A program made the position numbers and the translations under genes. A stretch of 64,000 nt of DNA from Phenylobacterium montanum (lineage in GTDB: Bacteria; Pseudomonadota; Alphaproteobacteria; Caulobacterales; Caulobacteraceae). A model generated the notes under the pieces. The model ran no database searches. It worked only from the letters and a program-made list of their open reading frames with translations, and had not been told where the DNA came from. The stretch lies in NCBI RefSeq assembly GCF_018135625.1, contig NZ_CP073078.1, positions 2,388,501-2,452,500 on the forward strand. Direction: 5' to 3'. Below, piece by piece: positions 24,383-31,998 of this stretch (position 1 is the stretch's first letter; each line of letters begins with the position of its first letter).

Positions 24383-25138
24383 GTGTGCAATCTTTATGCG
24401 ATCATGCGAGCCAGGGCCGAGGCGGCGCGCCTGGCCCGGGCCATGACGGACCGCAACAATAACCAGCCGCCGATGCCCGGCGTCTATCCCGACTATCTGG
24501 CGCCCGTAATTCTCAAGACCGCAGACGGATCGCGCGAGATGCGCAATCTGCGTTGGGGCATGCCGAGCTCAAAGCAGGCGCTGTACAAGGCCGCCAGCGA
24601 CCGTGCGGACAAGCTGCGAGCCAAGGGCAAGGAGGTCGATTTCACCGAGCTCTTGAAGATGGAGCCCGACAAGGGAACCACGAACGTCCGCAACACCAGC
24701 AACGCCCAGGGAAAGACCAATGCGCATTGGCGGCCCTGGCTTGGCCCCGCCAATCGCTGCCTGGTTCCCTTCACCTCCTTCGCCGAGCCCGACCAGGACC
24801 ATGAGCGAACCCGCAAGAACATCTGGTTCGCCCTGGATGACAGTCGACCGTTGGCGTTCTTCGCCGGCATCTGGACGCCGCATGCGTGCGTGCGGATGAT
24901 CAGCAAAGGTTGGGAGGAGATCGAGGCCTTCGGCTTTTTGACCACGGACTCGGCCGAACCGGTGAAGACCTATCACGCCAAGGCCATGCCGGTGATCCTC
25001 ACCGAGGAGGCCGAGCGGGACCTTTGGATGAGCGGCGCGCCCTGGGATGAGGTGAAACACCTGCAGCGCCCGCTGCCGGACGGGGCCTTGAAGATCGTGG
25101 CGGTCGGATCCCGGCAGGACGACGCCGTTCCGGCCTGA
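24383..25138 (+). CDS. SOS response-associated peptidase (SRAP/YedK/HMCES type)
   Basis: The 251-residue protein starts at GTG 24383 with Met-Cys-Asn; after Met removal the catalytic Cys2 is N-terminal, as in YedK and HMCES, which form a stable thiazolidine cross-link with abasic sites in single-stranded DNA. Other conserved active-site elements are visible: Asn in TNVRNTSN, Glu in PFTSFAEP, and His in [12 protein letters not shown]. It lies alone on the plus strand and is convergent with a minus-strand cluster of zinc-binding proteins. I see no LexA-type box with confidence. Confidence 0.9.
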   Translation: MCNLYAIMRARAEAARLARAMTDRNNNQPPMPGVYPDYLAPVILKTADGSREMRNLRWGMPSSKQALYKAASDRADKLRAKGKEVDFTELLKMEPDKGTTNVRNTSNAQGKTNAHWRPWLGPANRCLVPFTSFAEPDQDHERTRKNIWFALDDSRPLAFFAGIWTPHACVRMISKGWEEIEAFGFLTTDSAEPVKTYHAKAMPVILTEEAERDLWMSGAPWDEVKHLQRPLPDGALKIVAVGSRQDDAVPA

Positions 25139-25474
25139 TCAAGCCTGAGGGGCTGGCGGCGGCCAGGTCCAGTCGCCGTCATAGGCGTGCGGAAACACTG
25201 CGACCTCGCGGGATCCGCACCCATCCTCTCCGGTGCAGGCGAGCCTTGGCGCGAGTGCGGCGATCTTGAGATCCAGGCGCTCGGCGAAAATCGCCTGCAG
25301 TCTTGGCGGCGTCCATTCGACGACCCGCGGGCAGGCCTTGCAGCAGATCGCCAGCGACCAGCCGTTCTGCAGGAAGGTGCGCACGGTGTCCGCGCCGACC
25401 TGTCGGGCATGGAAGCCCGCGATCATCTTCGCCGGGGGGCGTTTGAGCGTCGAGGGCGGATCTGTCTTGGCCAT
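25139..25474 (-). CDS. Small putative zinc-binding protein, one Cys module
   Basis: A 111-residue protein with a single metal-binding-like module: NGWSLAICCKACPRVVEW and, about 40 residues later, CTGEDGCGSREVAVFP. The spacing (C-x2-C ... C-x5-C) and the intervening LDLKIAAL helix resemble both halves of the neighbouring 25502-26053 protein. No family name is recognised. The stop at 25139 abuts the SRAP gene end. It is in the same orientation as the downstream-read exonuclease cluster, so it may be the last gene of a small operon. Confidence 0.7.
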   Translation of the reverse strand: MAKTDPPSTLKRPPAKMIAGFHARQVGADTVRTFLQNGWSLAICCKACPRVVEWTPPRLQAIFAERLDLKIAALAPRLACTGEDGCGSREVAVFPHAYDGDWTWPPPAPQA

Positions 25475-25501
25475 GAGCGACTGCCTGACGAGGGTCTTTC
25501 T

Positions 25502-26053
25502 TTATCGGCCGCGCCGGGCTTTGCCGACGCGAACGGTCGCCCGGCATTCTGGGTTGGGGCACTTGCGCCGGAGACCAGCCTGAACCTGGTCCAGGGTCGC
25601 GCCGAGGCCGAAGGTGGTGATGGTTTCGGCCGGCGAGAGCACCCGCTTCCAGGCGCAGGGCCGGCATTCCGCGCCGATGCGGCCTGGACCAATGATGATC
25701 TCGGCGACGGTTATGGTCGCCGTCCCTGTGGGCATTGGGTCCTTCCCTGGCGGCCACTCCGCCGCCAGAACCTCAAAGATTCCGCGGCGCGGGACCTTGG
25801 CCTGGAAATCGACCACGCCCTGGCATCCCAGGCGGCGACACTGGGGATGCTTGTTCCAGAGGCTGGTGCGTGGTCCGAGCGTCCAGCCCACCAGGTCCAG
25901 ATCGACCAGCATGGTCAGGCCGCAGGTCCGACAGCGCGAGATGACCTCCCATCCCGCCTGCTGCATGTCCCAGACGGTCTCCACCGTGCGCCGCCATTCG
26001 GCGAGGGGAATGCGGTCAAGGTTCTTGGCGCCCATGGCAGGGATGTTCTGCAT
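25502..26053 (-). CDS. Putative zinc-binding protein with two Cys modules
   Basis: The product of about 183 residues has two related modules. The first has CRTCGLTMLVDLDL followed by CRRLGCQGVVDF; the second has CRPCAWKRV followed by CPNPECRATVRVGKA. Each is a C-x2-C pair, a hydrophobic middle, and a second Cys pair, as in zinc ribbons. I chose ATG 26053 (M39 of the longest frame) because the first 38 residues of the long frame are Arg/Pro-rich and look non-coding. A nearby ATG at 26035 is also possible. The function is not recognised. Confidence 0.65.
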   Translation of the reverse strand: MQNIPAMGAKNLDRIPLAEWRRTVETVWDMQQAGWEVISRCRTCGLTMLVDLDLVGWTLGPRTSLWNKHPQCRRLGCQGVVDFQAKVPRRGIFEVLAAEWPPGKDPMPTGTATITVAEIIIGPGRIGAECRPCAWKRVLSPAETITTFGLGATLDQVQAGLRRKCPNPECRATVRVGKARRGR

Positions 26054-26196
26054 AAGTTCCACGGCCGGGCAAGCCCATCGTGGGGATGATCGGGCAATTG
26101 ATTGAGGCCAACGCCCGTACGCGGTCCGCTTGATCCGAGCCCGAGGTGATCGACCCGCATGGAGCAATGGCGGAGATAAGCGCCTACGGCGACAGA

Positions 26197-27105
26197 TCAG
26201 ATCCGGTCGGAGAAGCGATCGTGCGCCTCGATGCGGCGCACCGGCAGATGGATCTCGCCGCGGTAGATCTCGGCCTGGAGAAAGTTCAGCTCAGCCTCAC
26301 GGTCGGCGTCGGCGACATCAATGTACCAAGCCTTCGGCGAAGCCGTCCCCTCCCCGTTCCAACGGTAGCCGCGCGCCTTGAGGATCTCCTTCAGGTCAAA
26401 AGGCGAGTTCACCGCCCAGATCCGCCAGGTTGGGCGGCGCGCATGCTCGAGCAGCTTGGCGAAAGCCAACTGGCCGCTCCGCGGCAAGGGGCGCGACAGC
26501 AGTTCTATGGCGGCGAGGCAATCCTGTTCAGCGCGATGCTTGTCGTAGAAGAAGCCGGCGCCTGTGGCGAGGTAGGGTAGCTTTACGCCTTCGAAGCCCT
26601 CGCTCGCCCAGTCGACCTCGGTCATGGAACAGGCCCAGGGCTTGGTGTTGAAGGTCTCGCAGAAGCGCTCCAGGAAGCGGCGGTCGAAGGCGGCGTTGTG
26701 CGCCACCACGATCGCCGCGGGCGCCGCACAGCGGGTGACTTCGGCCGGATCTATGGCCTGGCCGGCCACCATTTCGTTGGTGATGCCCGTGATCGCCGTG
26801 ACCTCGGGCGGGATCGGCTTTGAGGGCTCCCGCAGCGCGCGAAAGACCTCGCCGACCGCGAAGATCCGGCCGTCCAGCCCATAGGTGAACGGGACCATGG
26901 CCAGTTCGATGATCTCATCGCTCTGGGGATCGAGGCCGGTGGTTTCGACATCCACGAACAGGCCCTGCCGGGTCCTCGAGCCATCCGGCTCGATCAGGGT
27001 CCGCCGTGGCTGCAGCTTTCGGAGCACCCGGTAGCGGCCGCTCTTCTCCAGCCTGGCCGCCAGGCGCTCAAGCTCGGCGGAGTCAATGTCATCATCCAGT
27101 TCCAA
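26197..27105 (-). CDS. DnaQ-like 3'-5' exonuclease (DEDDh family)
   Basis: The 302-residue protein has a complete DEDDh exonuclease fold: Asp and Glu in FVDVETTGLD near residue 51, an Asp in AHNAAFDRRFLE near residue 135, and His plus Asp in DKHRAEQDCLAAIELL near residue 190. About 40 residues at the N-terminus (ELERLAARLEKSGRYRVLRKL) and about 90 after the domain are extra to the epsilon subunit. The protein is therefore a stand-alone repair-type exonuclease rather than the polymerase III proofreading subunit itself. It heads a minus-strand run with the two Cys-module genes. Confidence 0.87.
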   Translation of the reverse strand: MELDDDIDSAELERLAARLEKSGRYRVLRKLQPRRTLIEPDGSRTRQGLFVDVETTGLDPQSDEIIELAMVPFTYGLDGRIFAVGEVFRALREPSKPIPPEVTAITGITNEMVAGQAIDPAEVTRCAAPAAIVVAHNAAFDRRFLERFCETFNTKPWACSMTEVDWASEGFEGVKLPYLATGAGFFYDKHRAEQDCLAAIELLSRPLPRSGQLAFAKLLEHARRPTWRIWAVNSPFDLKEILKARGYRWNGEGTASPKAWYIDVADADREAELNFLQAEIYRGEIHLPVRRIEAHDRFSDRI

Positions 27106-27234
27106 AGGCGCACTCCAGCCTCGTCACCATCTCGCCGCGGATAAACCACGCGGCGGGACTTTCTCACAGACTACGGATGAGGTTCGGCGCGTCACGGTCG
27201 CGCGGTCTTCAAATTTGGGGCCTAGGGTCATGGG

Positions 27235-28104
27235 ATGAGAGTTGTCAGCGCCCTATTCGCCGCCTGCTCCCTGATCGCCACGGCCGGCCGCGCCGCTGCA
27301 TGGGGAGAGCTTGGCCACAGGGTCACCGGATTGATCGCCTATCGCCATCTCACACCGGCAGCGCGCGCCAGGGTCGATGCGATCATGGCCGCCGACACCG
27401 ATCCGCTGACTCCGCGGGATTTCGCCGGCCGGACCAACTGGGCAGACAAATATCGCAGCGCCCACCGCGAGACCGCGGCCTGGCACTTCGCCGACATCGA
27501 GATCGACCACCCCGACCTGAAAGCGGCCTGCTACGGCTTTGCACCGCTGGCCCCAGGACAACTGGCGAGCCAAGGCCCGGCGCAGGCTTGCGTCGTCGCC
27601 AAGATCGAGCAGTTCACCGCGGAATTGCGCAGTCCATCGACTTCTCCGAACGAGCGGTTGCTCGCCTTGAAATTCCTCATCCATTTCGTCGGCGACCTTC
27701 ACCAGCCGCTGCATGCGGCCGACCATATGGACAAGGGCGGCAACTGCATCGGCCTGGACCCGGCCCCAGACGGCCACGCCGCCAATCTGCACGCCTATTG
27801 GGACACCGGGGCGGTCGGGTCGCTGGGCGGCTCGGCGGAGGCGATCGCCGCCGAACTTGATGATCGGACGAGCCCGGAGCGGGTCGGGACATGGTCGGCT
27901 GGCGATCCGCGCGCCTGGGCGATGGAAACGTTCAAGATCGCGCAGCGCGATGCTTACGCGCTGCCGACCAGGCCAACCTGCAGCGACCATGGCGCTAAGG
28001 CCCTCACTGAGACCTATCAGGCCATGGCCAAGCGGGATGTCGCCCTGCAGCTGGAAAAGGCTGGCGTGCGCATGGCGGCCCTGCTGAACCGGGCGCTGCA
28101 CTGA
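27235..28104 (+). CDS. Secreted S1/P1-type nuclease
   Basis: A 289-residue exported zinc nuclease. The signal peptide (about residues 1-22, ending GRAAA) leaves an N-terminal Trp (AAA-WGELGH), whose amino group and side chains bind zinc in this family. Further zinc ligands are visible in AWHFADIEID, FLIHFVGDLHQPLHAADHMDKGGN and LHAYWDTG. S1/P1 nucleases cut single-stranded DNA and RNA and can act as 3'-nucleotidases to scavenge phosphate outside the cell. The gene is followed by a terminator hairpin that actually belongs to a minus-strand transcript. Confidence 0.9.
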   Translation: MRVVSALFAACSLIATAGRAAAWGELGHRVTGLIAYRHLTPAARARVDAIMAADTDPLTPRDFAGRTNWADKYRSAHRETAAWHFADIEIDHPDLKAACYGFAPLAPGQLASQGPAQACVVAKIEQFTAELRSPSTSPNERLLALKFLIHFVGDLHQPLHAADHMDKGGNCIGLDPAPDGHAANLHAYWDTGAVGSLGGSAEAIAAELDDRTSPERVGTWSAGDPRAWAMETFKIAQRDAYALPTRPTCSDHGAKALTETYQAMAKRDVALQLEKAGVRMAALLNRALH

Positions 28105-28116
28105 GGCCTCGCGAAC

Positions 28117-28144
28117 AAAAAAGGCCGCGCTTTGCAGCGCGGCC
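28117..28144 (-). terminator. Intrinsic terminator on the minus strand
   Basis: GGCCGCGC and GCGCGGCC (28123-28130 and 28137-28144) form an 8-bp GC-rich stem with a 6-base loop, followed on the minus strand by six U residues (A6 at 28117-28122 on the plus strand). No U-run follows in the plus direction, so it serves a minus-strand transcript, not the S1/P1 nuclease gene. Confidence 0.75.
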
Positions 28145-28200
28145 AGTTCATAGGGAGGAAACGCCCAGGAAGGGCAGGCGCGTCAGGGACGCGCCACGTC
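28117..28200 (-). ncRNA. Candidate structured small RNA with its own terminator
   Basis: Read on the minus strand, this gap contains an 8-bp hairpin with a 3-base loop (28177-28195), a small GCCC-TTCCT-GGGC hairpin (28163-28175), an unpaired C-rich stretch TTTCCTCCCTA (28161-28151), and a textbook intrinsic terminator (28144-28117). A TTGAAC box with CATAAG downstream lies about 30 bases upstream of 28200. Two or three stems plus an exposed C-rich anti-Shine-Dalgarno motif are typical of alphaproteobacterial regulatory RNAs that block ribosome binding sites. There is no open frame here that looks coding. Confidence 0.55.
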
Positions 28201-28296
28201 CATAGACTTATGTTGCGCCGCACAATCGTTCAAGGGCTCGATAGCGATTTCCTTTAAGGTATTGGCCTAGCGGCTCTGCCGCATCGCACACTCGCT

Positions 28297-28334
28297 GGGG
28301 TTCGGCCGCACCATCGCTCTGGTCGCCGAACCCC
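28297..28334. repeat. Long inverted repeat between the sRNA candidate and ctrA
   Basis: GGGGTTCGGC (28297-28306) and GCCGAACCCC (28325-28334) are perfect 10-base arms separated by 18 bases in which ACCA/TGGT can also pair. It is transcribed, if at all, from distal ctrA promoters or the minus-strand transcript. A leader hairpin, attenuator or protein-binding site are all possible. Confidence 0.4.
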
Positions 28335-28361
28335 TTCAACCGCGTAATTCGGTCGCGGCGA

Positions 28362-28385
28362 GATTCATAATTAATCAAGCCTGAA
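28362..28385 (+). promoter_or_regulatory. ctrA promoter elements: GANTC site and CtrA-like box
   Basis: GATTC at 28362-28366 fits the GANTC target of the CcrM methyltransferase, and TTAA-N7-TGAA at 28371-28385 is one base off the CtrA-box consensus TTAA-N7-TTAA. In Caulobacter, ctrA promoters combine a GANTC site (which couples firing to replication) with CtrA autoregulation (established knowledge). The same pairing about 90-115 bases upstream of this gene supports similar control. Confidence 0.5.
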
Positions 28386-28476
28386 CCGGCCCTAATGAAC
28401 CAGGGGTCGCCGAAGCGGTCTCGATTGACCTGGGCGACGGCAGCTCCAGGGACGCCGGAAGTGCGAGGAAGACCAG

Positions 28477-29178
28477 ATGCGCGTTCTGATGATCGAAGAC
28501 GATAGCGCGACCGCCCAGAGCATCGAGCTGATGCTCAAGGCGGAGGGCTTCAACGTCTATGCGACAGACCTCGGTGAAGAAGGCGTCGACCTCGGCAAGA
28601 TCTATGACTACGACCTGATCCTCCTGGACCTGAACCTGCCCGACATGAGCGGTATGGAGGTGCTGCGCACCCTGCGCGTGGCCAAGATCCACACCCCGAT
28701 CATGATCCTGTCCGGTTCGACCGAGATCGACACCAAGGTGCGCATCTTTTCAGGCGGCGCCGACGACTATCTGACCAAGCCGTTCCACAAGGATGAACTG
28801 GTGGCCCGGATCCACGCCGTCGTGCGTCGCTCAAAGGGCCATGCCCAGTCCGTGATCAAAACGGGCTCCATCATCGTCAATCTCGACGCCAAGACCGTCG
28901 AGGTGAGCGGCAGCCGCGTGCATCTGACCGGCAAGGAATACCAAGTGATGGAGCTCCTGGCCCTGCGCAAGGGCACGACCATGACCAAGGAGATGATCCT
29001 CAATCACCTCTATGGCGGCATGGACGAGCCGGAAATGAAGATTATCGACGTCTTCATCTGCAAGCTGCGCAAGAAGCTCGCCGACGCCAGCGGGGGCGCG
29101 CATCACATCGAAACCGTCTGGGGTCGCGGCTACACGCTGCGCGATCCCGATGAGGCGGCGACCAGCTCAGCGGCGTAG
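28477..29178 (+). CDS. ctrA: Cell-cycle response regulator CtrA or a very close paralogue
   Basis: The 233-residue OmpR-type regulator has a receiver with acidic Glu7-Asp8-Asp9, phospho-acceptor Asp51 ([14 protein letters not shown]) and Lys101 ([10 protein letters not shown]), then a winged-helix domain with [23 protein letters not shown] and [15 protein letters not shown]. The receiver linker [11 protein letters not shown] and [16 protein letters not shown] are diagnostic for CtrA. The C-terminus ends in two alanines, as required for ClpXP degradation of Caulobacter CtrA. Several otherwise conserved positions differ from the Caulobacter protein as I remember it, so a paralogue cannot be excluded. 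CtrA silences the replication origin and activates flagellar, pilus and division genes. Confidence 0.9.
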   Translation: MRVLMIEDDSATAQSIELMLKAEGFNVYATDLGEEGVDLGKIYDYDLILLDLNLPDMSGMEVLRTLRVAKIHTPIMILSGSTEIDTKVRIFSGGADDYLTKPFHKDELVARIHAVVRRSKGHAQSVIKTGSIIVNLDAKTVEVSGSRVHLTGKEYQVMELLALRKGTTMTKEMILNHLYGGMDEPEMKIIDVFICKLRKKLADASGGAHHIETVWGRGYTLRDPDEAATSSAA

Positions 29179-29314
29179 GGGCGCCCCGCCGCCGAATTCG
29201 GGCCCGGGTGGCGACCGCTCGCTCGCGGTAGAGTCTAATCCTTTCGAGAGGCGGCGCGCCCGCGTTCGCGGACATTTGAATTGGCCGCCTCGAAGCTGTG
29301 CTATCGTGGCGACC

Positions 29315-29503
29315 ATGCACACCTTCGAATTCCGCGTTGACCAGCCGGACCGAGAGCCCCTGTTGAAGTCACGCGCCCTGGAAGACGAGGCCCAAGCACT
29401 AGCCTATGCGCGCCAACTCCTGAGAGATTGGCCAGACTGCGCCAGGATCGATGTGATGCAGAATGGCGAACTGGTGAACAGGCTCCGGCCGGCGAGGCCC
29501 TGA
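29315..29503 (+). CDS. 62-residue protein of unknown function
   Basis: ATG 29315 opens a 62-codon frame encoding an acidic/basic mixed small protein (MHTFEFRVDQPD, LEDEAQALAYARQLL, IDVMQNGELVNRL). The pattern of a beta strand, a helix and a beta hairpin resembles DUF6894-like small proteins, but I do not assign the family. It follows ctrA by 136 bases in the same direction. The 282 bases after it (29504-29785) show no supportable gene. Confidence 0.6.
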   Translation: MHTFEFRVDQPDREPLLKSRALEDEAQALAYARQLLRDWPDCARIDVMQNGELVNRLRPARP

Positions 29504-29785
29504 AGAGGGGTCGCCTCCAGTCGCGGAGGGTCCTCAGCATGGGGTCCGGTTCGTCCCGAATGGGTGTGGTGAGCCGATCATCAGGCTCGTGGACGGACCG
29601 GTGCGATAAGCGGACGCCTGGCTGGTCTTCGGAAAAGCTGCGCCGACACCGCTGAGATCGCCGCCCAGCCGAAATCTTCAACGAAATCCGCCAAGACCGG
29701 AGGTTCGATCCGCACCGGGACCTTGCCGTTCCAAGGGACGGCGCCGACGACTTTCTGCTCTCGTCGAGCCGTCCCTTCACGCCGC

Positions 29786-31414
29786 CTAGCCCGCCGGGTG
29801 CAGCCCCGGCGCTTCCTGGCCCGTGCGGGTGACATATTCGGTATAGCCGCCGCCGTACTGATGGACGCCCTCGGGGGTCAGTTCCAGCACGCGGTTGGAC
29901 AGGGCCGCCAGGAAGTGGCGGTCGTGCGAGACGAAGAGCATGGTCCCCTCAAAGTCCGCCAGGGTCCCGACAAGCATCTCCTTGGTCGCCATGTCGAGGT
30001 GGTTGGTCGGTTCGTCGAGCACCAAAAGGTTCGGCGGATCGAACAGCATCTTGGCCATGACCAGGCGCGCCTTCTCGCCGCCTGACAAGACGCGGCAGGG
30101 CTTTTCCACATCGTCGCCGGAGAAGCCGAAGCACCCCGCCAGGGTGCGCAGCGCGCCCTGGCCCGCCTGCGGGAACCAGCCGTCCAGAGACTCGAAGATC
30201 GTCTCTTCGCCGTCCAGCAGATCCATGGAGTGCTGGGCGAAATAGCCCATCTTGACGCTGGCGCCGATGCTGACGGCGCCCTGGTCGGGCGCAGCCGCGC
30301 CGGCTGCGAGTTTCAACAGGGTCGATTTGCCCGCGCCGTTGGCGCCCAGGACGCACCATCGCTCCTTGCGGCGCACCAGGAAGTCGAGGCCTTGGTAGAT
30401 CGGCTGGGCGCCATAGCCCTTATGGACATTGCGCATGCTGATCACATCATCGCCTGACCGCGGCGGGCTCTTGAACTCGAACTGGACCGACTGGCGACGG
30501 CGCGGCGCCTCGACGCGTTCGATCTTGTCGAGCTTCTTCACCCGGCTCTGGACCTGGGCGGCGTGCGAGGCGCGCGCCTTGAACCGCTCGATGAATTTGA
30601 TTTCCTTGGCCAGCATGGCCTGCTGGCGCTCGTATTGCGCCTGGCGTTGCTGTTCGCTGAGCGCGCGCTGCTGTTCATAGAAGTCGAGATCGCCCGAATA
30701 GGTGATCAGCGAGCCGCCATCGATCTCCACCACCTTGCCGATGATGCGGTTCATGAAGGCGCGGTCGTGCGAGGTCATCAGCAGAGCGCCGTCATAGGTC
30801 TTGAGGAAGGCCTCAAGCCAGATCAGGCTTTCCAGGTCGAGGTGGTTGCTGGGTTCGTCCAGCAGCATGCCGTCGGGCCGCATCAACAGGATGCGGGCCA
30901 GGGCCACGCGCATCTTCCAGCCGCCGGACAGCAGACCGACATCGCCATCCATGCGTTCCTGGCTGAAGCTCAGGCCGGCCAGCACCTCGCGCGCTCGCGC
31001 TTCCAGCGCATAGCCGTCCAGTTCCTCGAAACGCCCCTGCACCTCGCCGTAACGCTCGAGGATAGCGTCCAATTCGTCGGCGCGGTCCGGATCGACCATG
31101 GCGGCTTCGAGCTCGGCCATTTCGACAGCCAGCGCGCTGACGGGACCAACGCCGTCCATCACCGCGGCGACCGCGCTCTGGCCCGACATTTCGCCGACGT
31201 CCTGGCTGAAATAGCCGATCGTCATGCCGGGATCGATCGCGACCAGTCCGTCATCGGACTGCTCCTGACCGGTGATCATGCGGAACAAGGTGGTCTTGCC
31301 AGCGCCGTTCGGGCCGACAAGCCCGACCTTTTCGCCCTTTTGAACGCCCATCGAGGCGTCGATGAACAGGATCTGGTGGCCGTTCTGCTTGGAGATGTTG
31401 TCGAGGCGGATCAT
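29786..31414 (-). CDS. ABC-F family ATP-binding protein (Uup/YheS-like)
   Basis: A soluble protein of about 542 residues with two ABC domains and no membrane segments. It contains Walker A GPNGAGKTT and GANGAGKST, signature LSGGWKMRVALARIL and LSGGEKARLVMAKML, and Walker B followed by LLDEPSNHLDL and VLDEPTNHLDM. The linker between the domains carries the long basic helices (RAQYERQQAMLAKEIKFIERF) that reach the ribosome in ABC-F proteins. I start it at ATG 31414 (MIRLDNISK), because the upstream extension to 31486 is poorly composed. ABC-F proteins act on translating ribosomes; some give antibiotic protection. Confidence 0.9.
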   Translation of the reverse strand: MIRLDNISKQNGHQILFIDASMGVQKGEKVGLVGPNGAGKTTLFRMITGQEQSDDGLVAIDPGMTIGYFSQDVGEMSGQSAVAAVMDGVGPVSALAVEMAELEAAMVDPDRADELDAILERYGEVQGRFEELDGYALEARAREVLAGLSFSQERMDGDVGLLSGGWKMRVALARILLMRPDGMLLDEPSNHLDLESLIWLEAFLKTYDGALLMTSHDRAFMNRIIGKVVEIDGGSLITYSGDLDFYEQQRALSEQQRQAQYERQQAMLAKEIKFIERFKARASHAAQVQSRVKKLDKIERVEAPRRRQSVQFEFKSPPRSGDDVISMRNVHKGYGAQPIYQGLDFLVRRKERWCVLGANGAGKSTLLKLAAGAAAPDQGAVSIGASVKMGYFAQHSMDLLDGEETIFESLDGWFPQAGQGALRTLAGCFGFSGDDVEKPCRVLSGGEKARLVMAKMLFDPPNLLVLDEPTNHLDMATKEMLVGTLADFEGTMLFVSHDRHFLAALSNRVLELTPEGVHQYGGGYTEYVTRTGQEAPGLHPAG

Positions 31415-31549
31415 GGGGCGGTCTGCTAGCTCGGAGGCGCGGAGAAAGCTAGCGTCAGCCCATGGGCGACTAGCCGGAGAGGTCAAAGACCCTGTTGTGG
31501 CCCTGCCATGGCCATGGGAGGGTGCCGTAATTGCTGGGAGGACTAACCA

Positions 31550-31786
31550 ATGCGCTCAACGATCGCCGCCGTAATCTCTGTCGCCCTCTTGATGGGCGCG
31601 CCTGGCCTCAGCCTCGCCGCCGGCCCTTACAAACTGGACGATAAGGGCAAGTGTCACGACGCCAGCGGAAAGTTTGCGAAGGCGGAGAACTGCAAGGTCG
31701 CCCATATCTACAAGCTGGACGCCAAAGGAAAATGTCGCGACGAGGCCGGCAAATTCGCCAAAGCCGCCCTGTGCAAGGCCGGCTGA
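31550..31786 (+). CDS. Small exported protein with two tandem cysteine-containing repeats
   Basis: The 78-residue precursor has a signal peptide (SVALLMGAPGLSLAAG) and a mature part made of two near-identical repeats of about 26 residues: YKLDDKGKCHDASGKFAKAENCK and YKLDAKGKCRDEAGKFAKAALCK, with two Cys per repeat. It starts at ATG 31550 behind a good ribosome binding site (GGGAGGA). The repeats suggest a small periplasmic binding or structural peptide with one disulfide per unit; I do not recognise the family. The 212 bases after it hold no gene. Confidence 0.75.
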   Translation: MRSTIAAVISVALLMGAPGLSLAAGPYKLDDKGKCHDASGKFAKAENCKVAHIYKLDAKGKCRDEAGKFAKAALCKAG

Positions 31787-31998
31787 GCGGTCCCGGTCGG
31801 AGACCTCCAGGTTACGAAACGCCGACCGGTTTGAGCATCATGACGGCGTGAACGTTCGCGCTGGCATGCCGAGCGGGATGTCTGCATCGGAGGAACTGGC
31901 GCTGCCTTAGACGGTCCGCCGGCATGGCGGCTAGTGGCGAGCGGCCGGCTGGGCCCGGCCAAAGGCGAGTTGGCGCGCGCGAATTTGCGGCCCCTTGG

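Noticed and set aside
24040-24390. Minus-strand 116-codon open frame
   Set aside because: Composition is Arg/Gly/His-rich with no domain or signal, and it overlaps a better short frame; it looks like a high-GC shadow.
29160-29200. GGGGCGCCCC palindrome after ctrA
   Set aside because: Too short, without a loop or U-run; likely chance in GC-rich DNA.
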